A stretch of 64,000 nt of DNA. Source: Lachnospiraceae bacterium. Its GTDB lineage: Bacteria; Bacillota; Clostridia; Lachnospirales; Lachnospiraceae. The notes below the pieces were generated by a model. That model ran no database searches. It was not told where the DNA came from and saw only the letters and a program-made list of their open reading frames with translations. The position numbers and the translations under genes were made by a program. Position 1 is the first letter of the stretch, and every line of letters starts with the position of its first letter. Location: positions 58,862-122,861 of the forward strand of contig JAFVAL010000009.1 of the NCBI GenBank assembly GCA_017480565.1, in the 5' to 3' direction. This document shows, piece after piece, positions 51,721 to 61,727 of the stretch.

Positions 51721-53181
51721 TCATTCAATCACAAATTCATCGGTGACGGAAGCACGGTAAGGCCAAATGCGCATCTCAATGCCAGGCGTGACTGTGAAAT
51801 GGAATTCACGCTCGGTCGGATACAGATGTGTTGTAAAGGTCGCCTCGCCGTCGTTTGCAAAAATCTCTACAGAGCTGTGATCTGCGAAGATGCGCAGCTT
51901 TTTCAGAGGCGTATCGAGCGGCATGTCGAGCACTTCAAAGACATTGGTGTTAAAGCGCTTATCCATCCCTGTGCGGTCGAGTGTACAAACCTTCGTCTCA
52001 GGATTATAAGAAAGCCGTAAGCCGCCGGAGCCGTCTTCCCTGGTAAATAAAGCCAAATCAAACGCACCTTCCGGTACACTTACTTCGAGCTCGCAGGCTG
52101 CAGGAAGGCTTCCGCCCGGCTTGATCTCGTCTTCGCGCAGGGACTCGATCCCAGTGATCGGGGTCTGCAGCAGCTTGCCATTTACCACACGCAGTTCGCG
52201 CGGTAAGGACATGCTGCCTTCCCAGTCCTCTTCCTCGGTCGGATAGTGGTTGTCGGGCAGACCGATCCAGGCGATCAGGATGGCCTTATCGGGGTCGCCT
52301 ACATTTGCAGCGCCTTGGGCTGCGTAGAAGTCGAAACCGAAGTCCAGATAGTGATAATCGCCTTCGGGCGTGAAGGTGAGGGTATCATAATCCATCTTGC
52401 CGATCATGTAGACATTGTGGTTCGTGCTCTCGCCACGACCCGGAAGCTTCGTGTACTGCGGGGAGAAGATGAGCACGTCTTTTCCGGAAATATTGACGAT
52501 ATACGGACATTCCCACATGCCGCCAAACTTCTCGTAACCTGGAACCTTGAGTTCTCCAGCGAACTTCCAGCCGGAGAGGAGTTCTTCAGACTCATAGATC
52601 AGAACGCAGCCACGCAGATCCAGGGTCTGTGCTCCAATGAAAATGTAATACTTTTGCTTTTCTTCATTCCAGACGATTTTTGGATCGCGCTGATGCTCGC
52701 TGTGATCATCGCGGGGACCGAAAAGAGGCTTCTCTAACTTCTGCAGCTTCCCGTCGTCGTCGAGCACCGCCGCGCAGGTATAAGGCGTACGCGTCCAGTC
52801 TTCGTCGCGGTGGTTGCCGGTGTAGAAGAAGTAGAGCTTGTCGCCCTTGGAGATGCCGCTGCCGGAGTGATTGCCGCGGTTGTCATAGTAGGTGTCAGGC
52901 TTTAAACCGATACCTTCATTCTGCCAGTGGATCAGGTCTTCACTTTTGACATGATACCAGTACTTTAAACCGTGCACCGCACCCCACGGACACCACTGAT
53001 AGCACAGATGCCAGGTGCCGTTGTGCAGCGCAAATCCGTTCGGATCGCTGGAAAGACCGGTGACTGGCTGCACGTGGTAGGTCTGGCGGTAGACGGATGT
53101 CTTGATGCGCTCGTAGAGGTCACGAATCTCATCAGGACTTTGCAAGACGCGATAACGCTCGTCACGTGTCCATTCTCTCAT
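51721..53181 (-). CDS. GH32 family glycosidase, divergent second copy
   Basis: 486 residues. The nucleophile motif reads GLSSDPNGFAL instead of WMNDPNG, keeping DPNG; the RDPK motif is HQRDPKIVW (about 169) and the EC motif MWECPYIV (about 224). It is less similar to the other copy than expected for a simple duplication, suggesting a different substrate (for example inulin versus sucrose). First gene of the operon, start after AAAGGAGAATATAAGT. Confidence 0.9.
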   Translation of the reverse strand: MREWTRDERYRVLQSPDEIRDLYERIKTSVYRQTYHVQPVTGLSSDPNGFALHNGTWHLCYQWCPWGAVHGLKYWYHVKSEDLIHWQNEGIGLKPDTYYDNRGNHSGSGISKGDKLYFFYTGNHRDEDWTRTPYTCAAVLDDDGKLQKLEKPLFGPRDDHSEHQRDPKIVWNEEKQKYYIFIGAQTLDLRGCVLIYESEELLSGWKFAGELKVPGYEKFGGMWECPYIVNISGKDVLIFSPQYTKLPGRGESTNHNVYMIGKMDYDTLTFTPEGDYHYLDFGFDFYAAQGAANVGDPDKAILIAWIGLPDNHYPTEEEDWEGSMSLPRELRVVNGKLLQTPITGIESLREDEIKPGGSLPAACELEVSVPEGAFDLALFTREDGSGGLRLSYNPETKVCTLDRTGMDKRFNTNVFEVLDMPLDTPLKKLRIFADHSSVEIFANDGEATFTTHLYPTEREFHFTVTPGIEMRIWPYRASVTDEFVIE

Positions 53182-53203
53182 ACTTATATTCTCCTTTGGA
53201 ATT

Positions 53204-53254
53204 GAACGTTCTGATTGATATCTTTATCCTATCAAAAGTGGAGAGAAATGACAA
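53204..53254 (-). promoter_or_regulatory. Promoter of the GH32 operon
   Basis: On the - strand TTGTCA (complement of 53249-53254), 17 bp, TAGGAT (complement of 53226-53231). A GAACGTTC palindrome at 53204-53211, near the start site, could be a LacI-type operator; no LacI gene is present here. Confidence 0.6.
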
Positions 53255-53580
53255 CTAAAGATTGAAAATGGGGTGCAAACGAAGCAGAGATACTTCTTGA
53301 CATTTTGCGATTATGCGGTATCGGAGCCAAATAAAAAGTGCGATTTTGCAGGTTCTCGGTATGTGTGGTCGTGATAAAGGAGCTTTCTGATATACAATAC
53401 AATTCAGGATTAGGGGGCGACATATTCAAGTGGAATAATGCTTTCTAGTGCAAAACGCAAGCAATCAAGAATGTTTTTAGGAAGCTTTAATAGAGACTAT
53501 TTTGACTTGACAGGAAGATTGGTTTATCATAGTCTTGTACTAAGAAGATCGTGACACATAATGAAAGAGAGAGGGAGATT
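53255..53580. other. Intergenic region upstream of the RHS gene
   Basis: No gene is seen. A promoter for the RHS gene can be drawn: TTGACT (53502-53507), 17 bp, TATCAT (53525-53530), the same boxes as ssrA. Confidence 0.55.
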
Positions 53581-56500
53581 ATGAGAAAGAATTTTAGAAA
53601 ACAATCTATATATTTCGTGTTTAAATCTATTATTTCATTGTTCCTTTGCCTTACACTGCTTGCAGGGCTTGTTTCTCCTGCAGCAAAAACTGCCTATGCA
53701 GCAGAAATTGAGCTTGAAAGCATCATTAATGAAGTCGAGTACGAAGAGCCTGTCGCAACCTATGTGCAGGATAAAAACCTGTTTGATGAGACAATCCCTG
53801 ATGTAGCTTTGCCTGCGGAAGGTGAGGAACCTCTAACTTTTGATCAAAACAATACATCACACGAAGTAGCCATCTTGTCTGAAGATGCAGATAGAAAAGA
53901 TCTCTATACCAAAGACTTTCTGTTAGAAGACATGAGTAGGCTGCTTGTTGTTTATCCGGATGCAGTTCACTTTCAGAAAGACGGAAAGTGGATCGATATC
54001 GATAACACTTTAGAGCTTGCAAGAGATGAAAAGACCGGAAATCCGATCTATAAAAACAGAGCAAACAGTGTGGAAATCACACTCCCTGAAGCACTTTCTT
54101 TAGAAGAGGGTCCTCAGGTAACGTTTGGAAAAGATTCTATTCGTTTTGTCTTTGCGGGGATCACAGCTGAGAAGTCTGAAAAGAGAGAAGAAGTGGTTTC
54201 TGAGACAGAGGAATCTCGCACATCCGAAGAGACCGAACTTGTCAAGACAGAAGAATCAGAAACCGAACGGACTGAAGCAGAGAAAGTTGCTTCTGAATTA
54301 CTAGAAGCCGAGGAGATTACGGAGACTGCGTCAGAGATTGAATCTGATGCCGAGACTGTAACTGAGGAGATTACTGAAGTCTCAACAGAACCTGCTACTG
54401 AAGTTCAAGAAACGGAAGAAACCACAGAGATCGTTGAGACTGAGATCCCAGAGACAACTCTGCCTGCAGACGATGATACAGACTCTGTAGATTTCTTAAG
54501 ACAAGAACTGATCCCGATCCGTTCTTCTTCAATTGAGATCAATGAATCTCCGATCCCGGAAAAAGAGCTGGCGGAAATGAGCGAGCGGCAGCGACAGATT
54601 CTTCCGTTAAAACTGTTTTCTGAAGCAGTCTACCGTGAAGTTCTTCCTGGAACAGATGTCAGATACGATCTGAACAGTACGACCTTAAAAGAGAGTATCG
54701 TCTTAAATCATGTTCCCGAAACTAACGCATCTTATGTTTTTCACATCTATAGTGATACACTTGCCCTTTCTCTGAATGATGATAACACTATCTCTGCTGT
54801 AAATGAATCCGGGGAAGAGATCTTTACGATCCCTGCTCCCTTTGCTTACGATGCCGCAGAAGAGACCAGCCATGATGTAAAAGTTAATCTCGAAAAGTTT
54901 GACAGGGGTTATGAGCTTATCATCACTCCCGACTATCGTTGGCTTTCCTCTTCTGAGCGTGTCTACCCTGTTATAATCGATCCCTCTGTCTTCACGACCC
55001 AGATCAGAGAAAACATCAAAGATATGGCTGTCGCTTCCAAGGGAGGCAACAACTATAACGACGATTACCTGGAAGCTGGATATCACTTAACGCGTGGAAA
55101 AGAGAGAATCTTCATCAAGTTTGCTGCCCTTCCAAAACTCTCTGCAGCAGATGTAATCATCGATGCGAACTTGATGCTCTACCGCGGAACGAATGTCTCC
55201 GATACCCTGCAGATCAATGCCCATAAGGTGAATGCCACCTGGGAGTCCAACACAATCACCTGGGCTAATCAGCCATCGTATAATACTACCATCACAGACT
55301 ATGCGAAAGTATCTTCTAATGGCTGGTATGAATGGAGCATCACAGAGATCGCCAGAGACTGGTTTGAGGGAAGTGCCGTCAATACCGGTGTGATGCTAAA
55401 GGCACCGGATGCGACAGAAAACGGAACGACAAGAAACAACAGAACTTTCTATTCCTCTGATTCCTCTTTAACCAACAGAAGATCGATCTTAACGATCACC
55501 TATATCAATAACTGCGGTTATGAAAGCTACTGGGACTATGATTCCTACGATCTTGGAAGAGCAGGAACAGCAGGGGTGAACCTTTTTACCGGAAACATGG
55601 TCTTACAAAGAACCGACCTTGCGTTCTCCGGAAACCGCATGCCGGTATCGGTAAACTTCACCTATAACACGAATGATAAAGTAAGCCTTAATTCCTCAGG
55701 CAGCATCATTGCCGGAGGAACCTTTGGTCTGGATAATGGATGGAGAACCAACTACAACCAGAGGGTCTATCTCTACGTACCGTCCGATGGAACCAGCACC
55801 GGATCCTACACCTACTATGTCTGGGAGGATGAAGACGGAACCAGGCATTACTTCAGAGGGGAGTCTGCGACCGGAACCTTCACGGATGAATCCGGTGTAG
55901 AGCTAACGCTCACGAACACCGGTTCCGGAGATTCCAAGTTTGTGATCACAGATAAGAATAACAACAAGAGCTACTTTGATACGTCTGGGAGACTGAAGAA
56001 GATCTCAAACAACCAGGCAACAATCAGCAACATCCTGGTCACCTACAGAACCTCCGGCAACACCAATGCAATCAATACGATCACAGACGGTGCGGGAAGA
56101 GTCTATCAGTTTAACTATAACAGTTCCGGATATCTTACAAGCATCCAGTATAAAGGGACAGGAAGCAGCGCGTTATCAACGGTCACATACAGTATCAGCA
56201 GTGCAGGGAACCTTTGCACGGTAACCTATGCTGATAGCACAGTCATCACCTATGATTATTCCAGCTATGCCATGACAAAGGTATCGGAGACATTCTCCGG
56301 AAGTTCTGCGAGAACACTGGCACAGCTTACCTACAGTACACAGTCGAATACCCTGCCAAACAGACTTTCAAGCATCAAGATCTTCGATGAATCCGGCGGC
56401 AGTGCGACAAGTACAAACACCTATGCCTACGGCAAAGGCTATACACTGGCAACTGATATGAACGGAAACGTTCTTCAGTACCAGTTTAATAAGTATGGGA

Positions 56501-59500
56501 ATACGGTCTCTACACAGGATAAACAGGGCAGAGCAGTGTACGCGAAGTATGCGACAGATACTGACGATTCTGCGAAGAAGAACCAGCTTAAGCATGCCTC
56601 GAAGCTTCAGTCCACAACGAATAACATCTTTAAAAACTCTTCCTTTGAGAGAAATGAATTCTGGTACAGTGCGGTATCCAGTGATGCGACCGGTACGGTC
56701 GGTTATACTTCAGCGGAACACTATCTGGGAGAAGACTGCTTTCAACTGACTAAAACCACCAGTGCAGGCTACTCCTGGGTGTATGCAGGCACCGGCGCAG
56801 GCGTATCCCTAAAGCCCAATACAACCTATACTTTCTCTGCCTACGTGAAGGTGGCTGGAGTTACAAGCACAAGCGATGTGGTACTTGGAGGCCACATCAA
56901 CGGGACAACAACCACAGCAACTACTGGGGTAACTGATGGCTGGCAGAGACTTGAAGTCACCGTGGATACCCCGTCTTCCGGAATCGACTGCAACTTTTAT
57001 GTCCTTCTCTTCGGCACAGGTACCGTTTACGTAGACTGCATGCAGCTTGAGGAGAATGGCTTATCCTCCCGCTTTAACTTAATCGAGAACAGTGACTTCA
57101 CGTACTATAACGGAACCACGGATGTCTGCTATGCGTGGAGTGAAGGAAGTGCCTGCACAAGTTCCGAAAAGCGCATGAGTATCTCATCCGGTCTGATCGG
57201 TGCGAAGAACATCGACAACAACGTCTATACGATGACCGGAGCCATCACGGAGAGAAAGAGAGCGTATCAGGATATCCCCGGTTCCGGAGCGGCAGGAGAT
57301 GTCTACAGTATCGGCGGCTGGGCAAAGGGAAATGCCGCACCCATAAAGAGCGGCTCCTACGCGAATGATAACCTCTTTGCGATTGTTCTGAGGTTCTATA
57401 ACACAGACGGAACACAGTCAGAATTTAGAGCAGACTTTAACCCGGATCTCTATGAGAACGATACCTGGCAGTATGCGTGCGAGAGAGTCGTTGCACCAAA
57501 AGCCTACTCCAGTATGCGAGTTCTGCTGGTCTATGAGAGGAACGTCAATACCATCTACTATGATGCGATCCAGCTGTATAAGGACGAATTCGGAAGCAGC
57601 TATGTCTATGACAGCAACGGCAATGTCACCAGTGTCACGGACAGCAGAAAACAGCAAAACAGCTACGAGTACAGCAACAACAACTTAACCAAGGCAACTC
57701 TGCATGACGGAGCGGTCTACAAGTATGATTATGATAACTACCATAACGTAACCACAGCAACGTCTGCGACCGGAACGAAAGGAACCTTTGGTTATGACGC
57801 CTTTGGGAACAATAACAGGGTCACGATCGTAAATCCGGAAAATACCTCTAATAGAGTCATTGAGAGCACAGCCACCTATACGACCAATGGAAACTTCCTG
57901 GCATCAGTGACAGATACTCTTAACAAAACAGTAGGCTATAACTATAACAATAACACCGGCACTTTAACGTCTGTAACAGAGAATCCTTCCGGATCCAACA
58001 GTGCCACAACGAACTATACCTACGATAACATCTATCGCTTAACGAAAGCGTCAAGAGGATATGAGAGTGGTACTGCAGAGGTGCAGTACAGCTACTTAAA
58101 CGATCATCTGTCAGGAATTGCCTATGGAGGAAGTAATAGCTTATCTTATGGCCTTACCTACGGAACGTTCGGACAGTTGACCAAGGTAACTGCCGGAGGC
58201 ACAACGCTTGTCACAAACAGCTATACCTATAACAGTTCCACGAACCCTTACTACGATCTTTCCTCAGTCGTCTACGGTAACGGAGCAAGAGTCGATTATT
58301 CTTACGATTCCCTGGGAAATCTGACTTCAAAGAAGTATGACTCCGATAGTGCAAAGACAGTCACCTACTTCTACGATAACGAAGGGAAGTTAGGCAAAGT
58401 TTACGATGATGTACAGGATCTGACCCATAAATATGTCTACGATATCTCCGGAAGATTGATTTCTGACGCAGAATCTGGCTGGAGGTCCTTTACAACGACT
58501 TACGGATATGATACGAATGATAATGTATCCAAGATAAAGGACAAGATCTGGTCAGTCACGTATGAGAACAGCTATAGTTTTGATGCGGATAACAGACCGA
58601 CTGCATCCTCAAGCGGCAGCGCAAGTTCAAGCATCACTTACGATCCGTGGGGAAGAAAGAGTTCTGAGACTGTAAAGCATGGAAGCATCGCGGTGGTAGC
58701 GACAAGCATCACTTACTACAATCCTTCGACTACCAAGACCTCCTTGCTTCCTGGTACCTACTATAATACACTAAACGGTTCTAACAAGAACTTTACCTAT
58801 ACTTACGATACCAACGGCAATATCGAGGGTATCACAGACGGTGACGGAAAACACCGTTCTTATCAGTACGATAAGCTTGGACAGTTAATCCGGGAGAATG
58901 ATGAGATCTCCGGAAACACCTGGGTTTTCAATTACGATACCAGAGGTAATATCACATCCAAGGTAAGATATGCTTATACCACAGCAAGCACCCTTGGGAC
59001 TGCACTTGAGACGATTCCTTACACCTATCAGAGCAGCGGGTGGAAGGATATCTTAACCAGCGTTGGAAGTACAACCTATACAAACGATACGATCGGAAAC
59101 CGTTTAACCGACGGAACGTGGACGTATACCTGGGAACATGGCAGAGAGCTTGCGTCTATGTCAAAGAGCGGAACAAGCATCGCATACGGTTATGATGCAG
59201 ACGGCCAGAGAATCTATAAGAACGTCACGGAGGGAAGCACAACCACAAAGTTCAACTACTACTACCGGAACGGTAATCTGATCGATGCACTGTGGGGCAG
59301 CAACCGGATCCATATCTTCTACGATGCAAGTGGAAGTCCGGTCTCCATCGCTTACAACGGAACGCAGTACTACTATGTAAAGAATGTCCAGGGAGATGTC
59401 GTAGGACTGACAAACACGAGTGGAATACTGGTAGTATCTTACGAATACGATGCCTGGGGAAAACTCCTTAGCATCACAGGGAGTGCAGCAAGTACCGTAG

Positions 59501-60267
59501 GACAGGCAAATCCGCTGAGATACAGAGGGTACGTCTACGATACCGAGATCGGACTATACTATCTGGGGAGCAGATATTATGATCCAGGAGTGGGAAGATT
59601 TATCAGTGCAGATGATCCCCAAAACTTAGGAATAACTGGTGATAATGGATGCTATAATCTCTTTACATACTGTGGAAATAATCCAATAGACAAGAAGGAT
59701 GAGGAAGGAGAATGGGCACATGTAGTTATAGGTGCTGTTCTTGGCGCTGCATTTGAGCTAGGGTCTCAACTGCATGACAATGGAGGAGACCTATCTTCTG
59801 TTAATTGGACAAAAGTAGGTATTGCAACTGCTGTGGGAGGTGCATCAGCGGCATGCGGACCATTTGTGGGTGCAATTATCTCAGGTGTGGGTAATTGTTT
59901 GATGGCGCAACAAGACGGAGTAAAAGACAAAGGGGAGATGAGAGCAGCATTTATCATAGGCTTTGGATCGTCTTTGATAGGTGCTGGCATAGGAGAGTGT
60001 GTTACTAAAATTGGTGGAGCAATCGCCATTAAACAGCTATCACAGCAATCTGGTGGAACAATTAAGAAGGTTGTAACAAAGGCTGTTGAAGTTGCTGGGG
60101 CTGATAGAAACTTAATAAAAAAAGCTACGAGCGAAGCGTTTAAAAAGTGTTCCAATGAAGTTGGACGCATACTTATTGGCAAAGCGATTCCGCAGGTATT
60201 TAACTCCTTTGTTGCCAATAGCATTAACTCAAGGAGTATGAGGGACTTATATGCAACGTATAAATAA
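53581..60267 (+). CDS. Secreted RHS/YD-repeat polymorphic toxin (WapA-like)
   Basis: 2228 residues from ATG 53581 (after GAGAGGGAG; the frame opens at a GTG 30 bp earlier). A long signal peptide (1-40) is followed by an acidic Glu/Thr-rich region (about 197-300), a DNRLRE-type beta domain (about 463-640), then RHS/YD repeats. Two CenC-like carbohydrate-binding domains (about 1013-1340) interrupt the repeats, which resume to about 2005, ending in the RHS core YLGSRYYDPGVGRF. The tip (about 2011-2228) is rich in Gly/Ala helices (ATAVGGASAACGPFVGAIIS), so a membrane-inserting toxin is possible. WapA-type proteins kill neighbours by contact. The 3' end overlaps a candidate immunity gene. Confidence 0.9.
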   Translation: MRKNFRKQSIYFVFKSIISLFLCLTLLAGLVSPAAKTAYAAEIELESIINEVEYEEPVATYVQDKNLFDETIPDVALPAEGEEPLTFDQNNTSHEVAILSEDADRKDLYTKDFLLEDMSRLLVVYPDAVHFQKDGKWIDIDNTLELARDEKTGNPIYKNRANSVEITLPEALSLEEGPQVTFGKDSIRFVFAGITAEKSEKREEVVSETEESRTSEETELVKTEESETERTEAEKVASELLEAEEITETASEIESDAETVTEEITEVSTEPATEVQETEETTEIVETEIPETTLPADDDTDSVDFLRQELIPIRSSSIEINESPIPEKELAEMSERQRQILPLKLFSEAVYREVLPGTDVRYDLNSTTLKESIVLNHVPETNASYVFHIYSDTLALSLNDDNTISAVNESGEEIFTIPAPFAYDAAEETSHDVKVNLEKFDRGYELIITPDYRWLSSSERVYPVIIDPSVFTTQIRENIKDMAVASKGGNNYNDDYLEAGYHLTRGKERIFIKFAALPKLSAADVIIDANLMLYRGTNVSDTLQINAHKVNATWESNTITWANQPSYNTTITDYAKVSSNGWYEWSITEIARDWFEGSAVNTGVMLKAPDATENGTTRNNRTFYSSDSSLTNRRSILTITYINNCGYESYWDYDSYDLGRAGTAGVNLFTGNMVLQRTDLAFSGNRMPVSVNFTYNTNDKVSLNSSGSIIAGGTFGLDNGWRTNYNQRVYLYVPSDGTSTGSYTYYVWEDEDGTRHYFRGESATGTFTDESGVELTLTNTGSGDSKFVITDKNNNKSYFDTSGRLKKISNNQATISNILVTYRTSGNTNAINTITDGAGRVYQFNYNSSGYLTSIQYKGTGSSALSTVTYSISSAGNLCTVTYADSTVITYDYSSYAMTKVSETFSGSSARTLAQLTYSTQSNTLPNRLSSIKIFDESGGSATSTNTYAYGKGYTLATDMNGNVLQYQFNKYGNTVSTQDKQGRAVYAKYATDTDDSAKKNQLKHASKLQSTTNNIFKNSSFERNEFWYSAVSSDATGTVGYTSAEHYLGEDCFQLTKTTSAGYSWVYAGTGAGVSLKPNTTYTFSAYVKVAGVTSTSDVVLGGHINGTTTTATTGVTDGWQRLEVTVDTPSSGIDCNFYVLLFGTGTVYVDCMQLEENGLSSRFNLIENSDFTYYNGTTDVCYAWSEGSACTSSEKRMSISSGLIGAKNIDNNVYTMTGAITERKRAYQDIPGSGAAGDVYSIGGWAKGNAAPIKSGSYANDNLFAIVLRFYNTDGTQSEFRADFNPDLYENDTWQYACERVVAPKAYSSMRVLLVYERNVNTIYYDAIQLYKDEFGSSYVYDSNGNVTSVTDSRKQQNSYEYSNNNLTKATLHDGAVYKYDYDNYHNVTTATSATGTKGTFGYDAFGNNNRVTIVNPENTSNRVIESTATYTTNGNFLASVTDTLNKTVGYNYNNNTGTLTSVTENPSGSNSATTNYTYDNIYRLTKASRGYESGTAEVQYSYLNDHLSGIAYGGSNSLSYGLTYGTFGQLTKVTAGGTTLVTNSYTYNSSTNPYYDLSSVVYGNGARVDYSYDSLGNLTSKKYDSDSAKTVTYFYDNEGKLGKVYDDVQDLTHKYVYDISGRLISDAESGWRSFTTTYGYDTNDNVSKIKDKIWSVTYENSYSFDADNRPTASSSGSASSSITYDPWGRKSSETVKHGSIAVVATSITYYNPSTTKTSLLPGTYYNTLNGSNKNFTYTYDTNGNIEGITDGDGKHRSYQYDKLGQLIRENDEISGNTWVFNYDTRGNITSKVRYAYTTASTLGTALETIPYTYQSSGWKDILTSVGSTTYTNDTIGNRLTDGTWTYTWEHGRELASMSKSGTSIAYGYDADGQRIYKNVTEGSTTTKFNYYYRNGNLIDALWGSNRIHIFYDASGSPVSIAYNGTQYYYVKNVQGDVVGLTNTSGILVVSYEYDAWGKLLSITGSAASTVGQANPLRYRGYVYDTEIGLYYLGSRYYDPGVGRFISADDPQNLGITGDNGCYNLFTYCGNNPIDKKDEEGEWAHVVIGAVLGAAFELGSQLHDNGGDLSSVNWTKVGIATAVGGASAACGPFVGAIISGVGNCLMAQQDGVKDKGEMRAAFIIGFGSSLIGAGIGECVTKIGGAIAIKQLSQQSGGTIKKVVTKAVEVAGADRNLIKKATSEAFKKCSNEVGRILIGKAIPQVFNSFVANSINSRSMRDLYATYK

Positions 60268-60787
60268 GTACGTGGGTTTTCATCCTTTCAGAATTGAAGC
60301 ATTGTACTGTTTTGGGATAGATGTGCTTGTTTTTTGCGTGTTTATGGCAATTGACATGAATTTGTTTTCTATCCTTTACATGTATTTTGTCGGATATGTT
60401 GTTTTAGAGATGCTATTTAGCTATCGTGTTGGGCTGCTATCCGTCCTTGAGGTTCTTTGTCATGGCTTTATTTGTGAAGAACTACAATTTCTTTATTGCA
60501 AAGAAGAATGGTCACCTTCCGGACATTTTGGAAGCATAATCCCAAAACTGTTTTCAAAGTATAAAAGGGTGGAAAGGACGAAAGTGTTTTTCAAGAGAAA
60601 GAATGGCTCAACAATAAAGCTCAGATGTATCTTTTATGGTGAGCCAACAACTTGGTTTCACCATAAATATGGGGAGACCATCCCATATGAGAAAGTGGAA
60701 TACGGAAAGTTCTCACGAGTTATCATATCAAGAGAATTCGGAAGAATCAATCAGGATGGGTTGTGGAATAGGTACTATTCACCATGA
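60251..60787 (+). CDS. Candidate immunity protein, two-helix membrane protein
   Basis: 178 residues in another frame, starting inside the last 17 bp of the RHS gene, a typical toxin-immunity coupling. Two hydrophobic segments (about 16-38 and 40-58: IDVLVFCVFMAIDM, SILYMYFVGYVVLEMLFSY) are followed by a soluble C-terminal part (YGEPTTWFHHKYGETIPY). No known immunity family is recognised. A membrane location would suit a membrane-acting toxin tip. Inference from position and topology only. Confidence 0.65.
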   Translation: MQRINKYVGFHPFRIEALYCFGIDVLVFCVFMAIDMNLFSILYMYFVGYVVLEMLFSYRVGLLSVLEVLCHGFICEELQFLYCKEEWSPSGHFGSIIPKLFSKYKRVERTKVFFKRKNGSTIKLRCIFYGEPTTWFHHKYGETIPYEKVEYGKFSRVIISREFGRINQDGLWNRYYSP

Positions 60788-60905
60788 TAAGGATAGATGT
60801 TTTTTGAACCGCTAAGAACTTGAACTGGGTACTTTATAAGAGTGATTATGACACTAGCATACGAGGCATACGTGAAGAATCAAAACTTGCTTCTTCGCTT
60901 GTGCC

Positions 60906-61004
60906 TTGTTTGCTTTGCATGAATCTGTTATAATCCCATCTTTGACACTTGAGAAGAAGTAAAAGTCCCAGAAATGGCTTAAAATGGTCATTCTTGGGAC
61001 TTTT
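60906..61004 (+). ncRNA. Candidate small RNA at the edge of the IS remnant
   Basis: A promoter TTGTTT (60906-60911), 17 bp, TATAAT (60929-60934) is followed by a hairpin (AAAAGTCCCAGAA / TTCTTGGGACTTTT, 60961-61004) ending in four T residues. This gives a transcript of about 65 nt running towards the transposase fragment. The hairpin could also end transposase mRNA from the other side. Speculative. Confidence 0.35.
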
Positions 61005-61032
61005 GTTCTCTGTACTTTTTCTAGCTATATTT

Positions 61033-61727
61033 TTACTTCTTTGTCTTCGTACAGATTTTTTTCATGTTCCGTTGAGAAATGATCTGGTAGTCAGTACGAA
61101 ATCTGAACGCTTCATGCAAATGATCTGTCAAATCTGTTCTTGTGTAAGCAGGGATATATCCATCGCCCTCCGAGACCAACATGTTCATCTTCTTTAATGT
61201 TGTAAGGATCTCTTCACAGGTATATTTCCCTTCAAGTTTCTTTTCAAGTATCCTGTAAATGACCAGCGCCGTAAAACATGTCGTGAAATGTGCTGTAATA
61301 CGATCACGGCGGCTTAAGTATACAGGTCTGGCCCGAAGTTCACTTTTCATGATGCGGAAGCATTCTTCGATTTCCCAGCGTCTCTGGTTTACTTTGAGGA
61401 TAGTGGATACGTCATCTTCAAGATTTGTGCAAACAGCGTATAAACCGTCAAACCTCTCTTCGTTTGCAATCTGTTCTTCATCCAGATATGTGACTGTTTT
61501 CTCAGCAACTTCTCCGTGCATTGTACAGTAATCACGAGCGATAAACCGCTTCGGGTCATTTGGCTGTTTCTTTTTGATCGAAGAGGGGGTGTCTAACATT
61601 TGCACAGCGCGTTCAACCTGACGATCGCGAATACTGCGTTCATAGTCTCTGTACTTAAGCGAGTAGGTGACAATCAGTCTTTGCTCCAGACCGTCCTCGT
61701 TGATCCAGCGTTCTTTATAAAAAGTAG
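61033..61727 (-). pseudogene. Truncated IS4/IS1634-type transposase
   Basis: About 230 residues remain, from the C-terminal half. The acidic segment RRWEIEECFRIMKSELRARPVY with the DDE-type Glu is clear, as is the end FRTDYQIISQRNMKKICT. The N-terminal half with the first two catalytic Asp is missing, cut exactly where the orphan RHS copy begins (about 61727). The fragment should be inactive. Terminal inverted repeats were not found. Family assignment to IS1634-like elements is from the motif only. Confidence 0.75.
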
